Assembly: GCA_030744095.1 (NCBI GenBank)
Contig: JASLRF010000025.1
Span: 1-7,230, forward strand
Origin: Pirellulaceae bacterium
GTDB lineage: Bacteria; Planctomycetota; Planctomycetia; Pirellulales; Pirellulaceae
Length of the DNA: 7,230 nt
Reading direction: 5' to 3'
Part shown: positions 5,971 to 7,230 of the stretch, in pieces
Layout of the letters: every line of letters begins with the position of its first letter
Numbering within the stretch: the first letter of the stretch is position 1
Position numbers and translations under genes: made by a program
The notes under the pieces: generated by a model
The model's input: only the letters and a program-made list of their open reading frames with translations
Database searches by the model: none
What the model was told of the DNA's origin: nothing

Positions 5971-7230
5971 CTACTCTCCCGCCGTCGCGATGGTCGTTCC
6001 AACTCTCGCGGGCATTTCCCGCAACAGCGCAAACAAGTCCAACCGAACATACGGTCGCTCGGCCGCCGGGTGCCCGTGGTCGGCATTGGCGACGTACAGG
6101 ACTCCATCTTGCGGCACGAACAGGACGTTGTGCAGATTCGACTGCATCGCCACCGGCCGGCTCATCAGCCATTGGCCAACTTCGACGTCAATTTCACCAT
6201 GTCGTCCCATGACCCGCTCGCGTAGTTTCTCCAGCCGCGAGCCAACCGATAGTACCACGGCGTCCGGAATACCGTCGCCAAGTAACTCATGCCCCTGCCC
6301 CGGCAAGACGAATTCCAAGGACTCAGGCGTAGCTGCGACACCAACCGCTTGATTTGTTTTTCCATCGGCGAATACATAGTAGTACTCGCAGGTGCGCGGG
6401 CTGTTCTCCCACAGTTCTTTGACGTCGTCCAGCGAATCGCATTCCTCCAGTGCCCGGCGCATCAAGGTGGCCATGGGAACGCCGTCCCATCGCCCTTCTC
6501 CGCGGCCGCCCATTTCTCCTAATGAAATGCTCTCGGCGTTCATCCCGCTGACACTACCAATGAAGCCCGCGTAACCAACATTCGCAAACGCGATCTTTCC
6601 TTCCGGTGCGACAACGAAAGTCGTGGCTGCGTCTTGCAGGCCAATCGTGGTCATATAGTCGAGCACCCGCCCGTGATACAACTTGCCGCGCTTCGTCGCG
6701 GTTCCGAAAACGGCGAAACCCGAACAATGAAACAGTTCGGGAAAGACATTCAGCGTTTCGGCCAGCCCAGGCTCGATACCCAGGGCCCCGGCCATTGCTC
6801 GAGTTTCCCGCTTATGCCGATCGGGAATATGAGGAGCCAGTCGAGCATAGGCTTCCGCTAGTTTATGACGAAACCAATGCCCAGACCGAATTGTCTCGAC
6901 CGTGCCAAACGAATTCAACACGGAATCGATGCAACGCAATGCCTCGGTTTTGAGCAATTGCCCATGTGCCACGCCAATCTGCTCGGGCGTCCCGTGCAAC
7001 AAAGCGACGCGCTGACCTCCAATCCAACGAAGTTCACCATGTTCGACTCTCTTGGCCGTTGGCGGAGGCGACATCAGTCGCGGCGACGGCGCGACAATCT
7101 CGAGCGCTCGGCGGACGCCGCGCGCGAGCTGCCGCTCTAACTCGGCTCGCTCGAGTGGAACATCTTTCACGCCTGGCCAGTCATCAACTGCCACGGGCGT
7201 GGAAATCGTCTCGGTGATCACCAGTCGACT
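5971..7230 (-). CDS. C45-type Ntn-hydrolase / acyltransferase family protein (5' end at or beyond window edge)
   Basis: The frame is open from the window edge to TAG at 5973-5971. A GTG at 7221-7219 is a candidate start giving 416 residues, but no Shine-Dalgarno can be seen and the frame continues outward, so the true start may lie outside. From that GTG, the features match the C45 family (acyl-CoA:6-aminopenicillanate acyltransferase and relatives). These are an N-terminal LHGTPEQIGVAHGQLLK segment at 75-91; the putative self-processing Cys166 in FHCSGFAVFG, followed by HGRVLDY at 183-189 with Arg185 and Asp188; SVSGMNAESISLGEMG at 223-238; and the late strand SNLHNVLFVPQDGVLYVANA at 361-380. 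Such enzymes cut themselves before the Cys, which becomes the nucleophile for amide or acyl transfer or hydrolysis. No signal peptide is visible, but it could lie outside the window. The gene lies upstream of the exported alpha/beta hydrolase. The family call is good; the substrate is unknown. Confidence 0.8.
   Translation of the reverse strand, partial: SRLVITETISTPVAVDDWPGVKDVPLERAELERQLARGVRRALEIVAPSPRLMSPPPTAKRVEHGELRWIGGQRVALLHGTPEQIGVAHGQLLKTEALRCIDSVLNSFGTVETIRSGHWFRHKLAEAYARLAPHIPDRHKRETRAMAGALGIEPGLAETLNVFPELFHCSGFAVFGTATKRGKLYHGRVLDYMTTIGLQDAATTFVVAPEGKIAFANVGYAGFIGSVSGMNAESISLGEMGGRGEGRWDGVPMATLMRRALEECDSLDDVKELWENSPRTCEYYYVFADGKTNQAVGVAATPESLEFVLPGQGHELLGDGIPDAVVLSVGSRLEKLRERVMGRHGEIDVEVGQWLMSRPVAMQSNLHNVLFVPQDGVLYVANADHGHPAAERPYVRLDLFALLREMPARVGTTIATAGE

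Overview
The window looks like chromosomal DNA of a planctomycete, most like the Pirellulales / Rhodopirellula group. This is inferred from gene content, not from a marker gene. The pointers are an ECF-type sigma factor translationally coupled to a small zinc-finger anti-sigma-like protein, a GALA-like 24-residue leucine-rich repeat (LRR) remnant with a planctomycete-style end cap, an exported protein of unknown function, and moderate GC content. There are no RNA genes, CRISPR arrays or insertion sequences.

Left part, plus strand (1-3216): four genes run in one direction. The first is the 3' part of a multi-pass membrane protein. The second is a 358-residue protein with a membrane hairpin at each end, a long acidic linker and one folded domain. 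The third is an ECF-like sigma factor. The fourth, overlapping the third by one base (TAATG), is a small protein built from two copies of an anti-sigma-like fold, of which only the second keeps the Cys/His ligands. The last two form a sigma/anti-sigma pair. The order suggests, without proving it, that the membrane proteins belong to the same envelope-linked unit.

Middle (3217-4833): a minus-strand gene for an exported protein of unknown function has a near-consensus sigma-70 promoter (TTGACA, 17 bp, GATAAT) and a strong Shine-Dalgarno site. These place its start at 4268, 11 codons inside the longest frame. Just beyond it, on the plus strand, lies a broken LRR gene. A 17-bp tandem duplication shifts its frame in the last repeat, and collapsing one copy restores the repeat and its C-terminal cap.

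Right part, minus strand (4834-7230): a C45-type Ntn-hydrolase (acyltransferase / amidohydrolase type), running off the window edge, lies upstream of an exported alpha/beta hydrolase with an intact Ser-Asp-His triad. The 129 bp between them carry a clear inverted repeat (5871-5889) and a further related half-site, a candidate operator or RNA hairpin. Both enzymes cleave acyl, ester or amide bonds. Whether they share a substrate cannot be seen.

No complete new defence or mobile system is visible. The best leads are the frameshifting duplication, the two-copy anti-sigma protein with its membrane neighbours, and the unknown exported protein.
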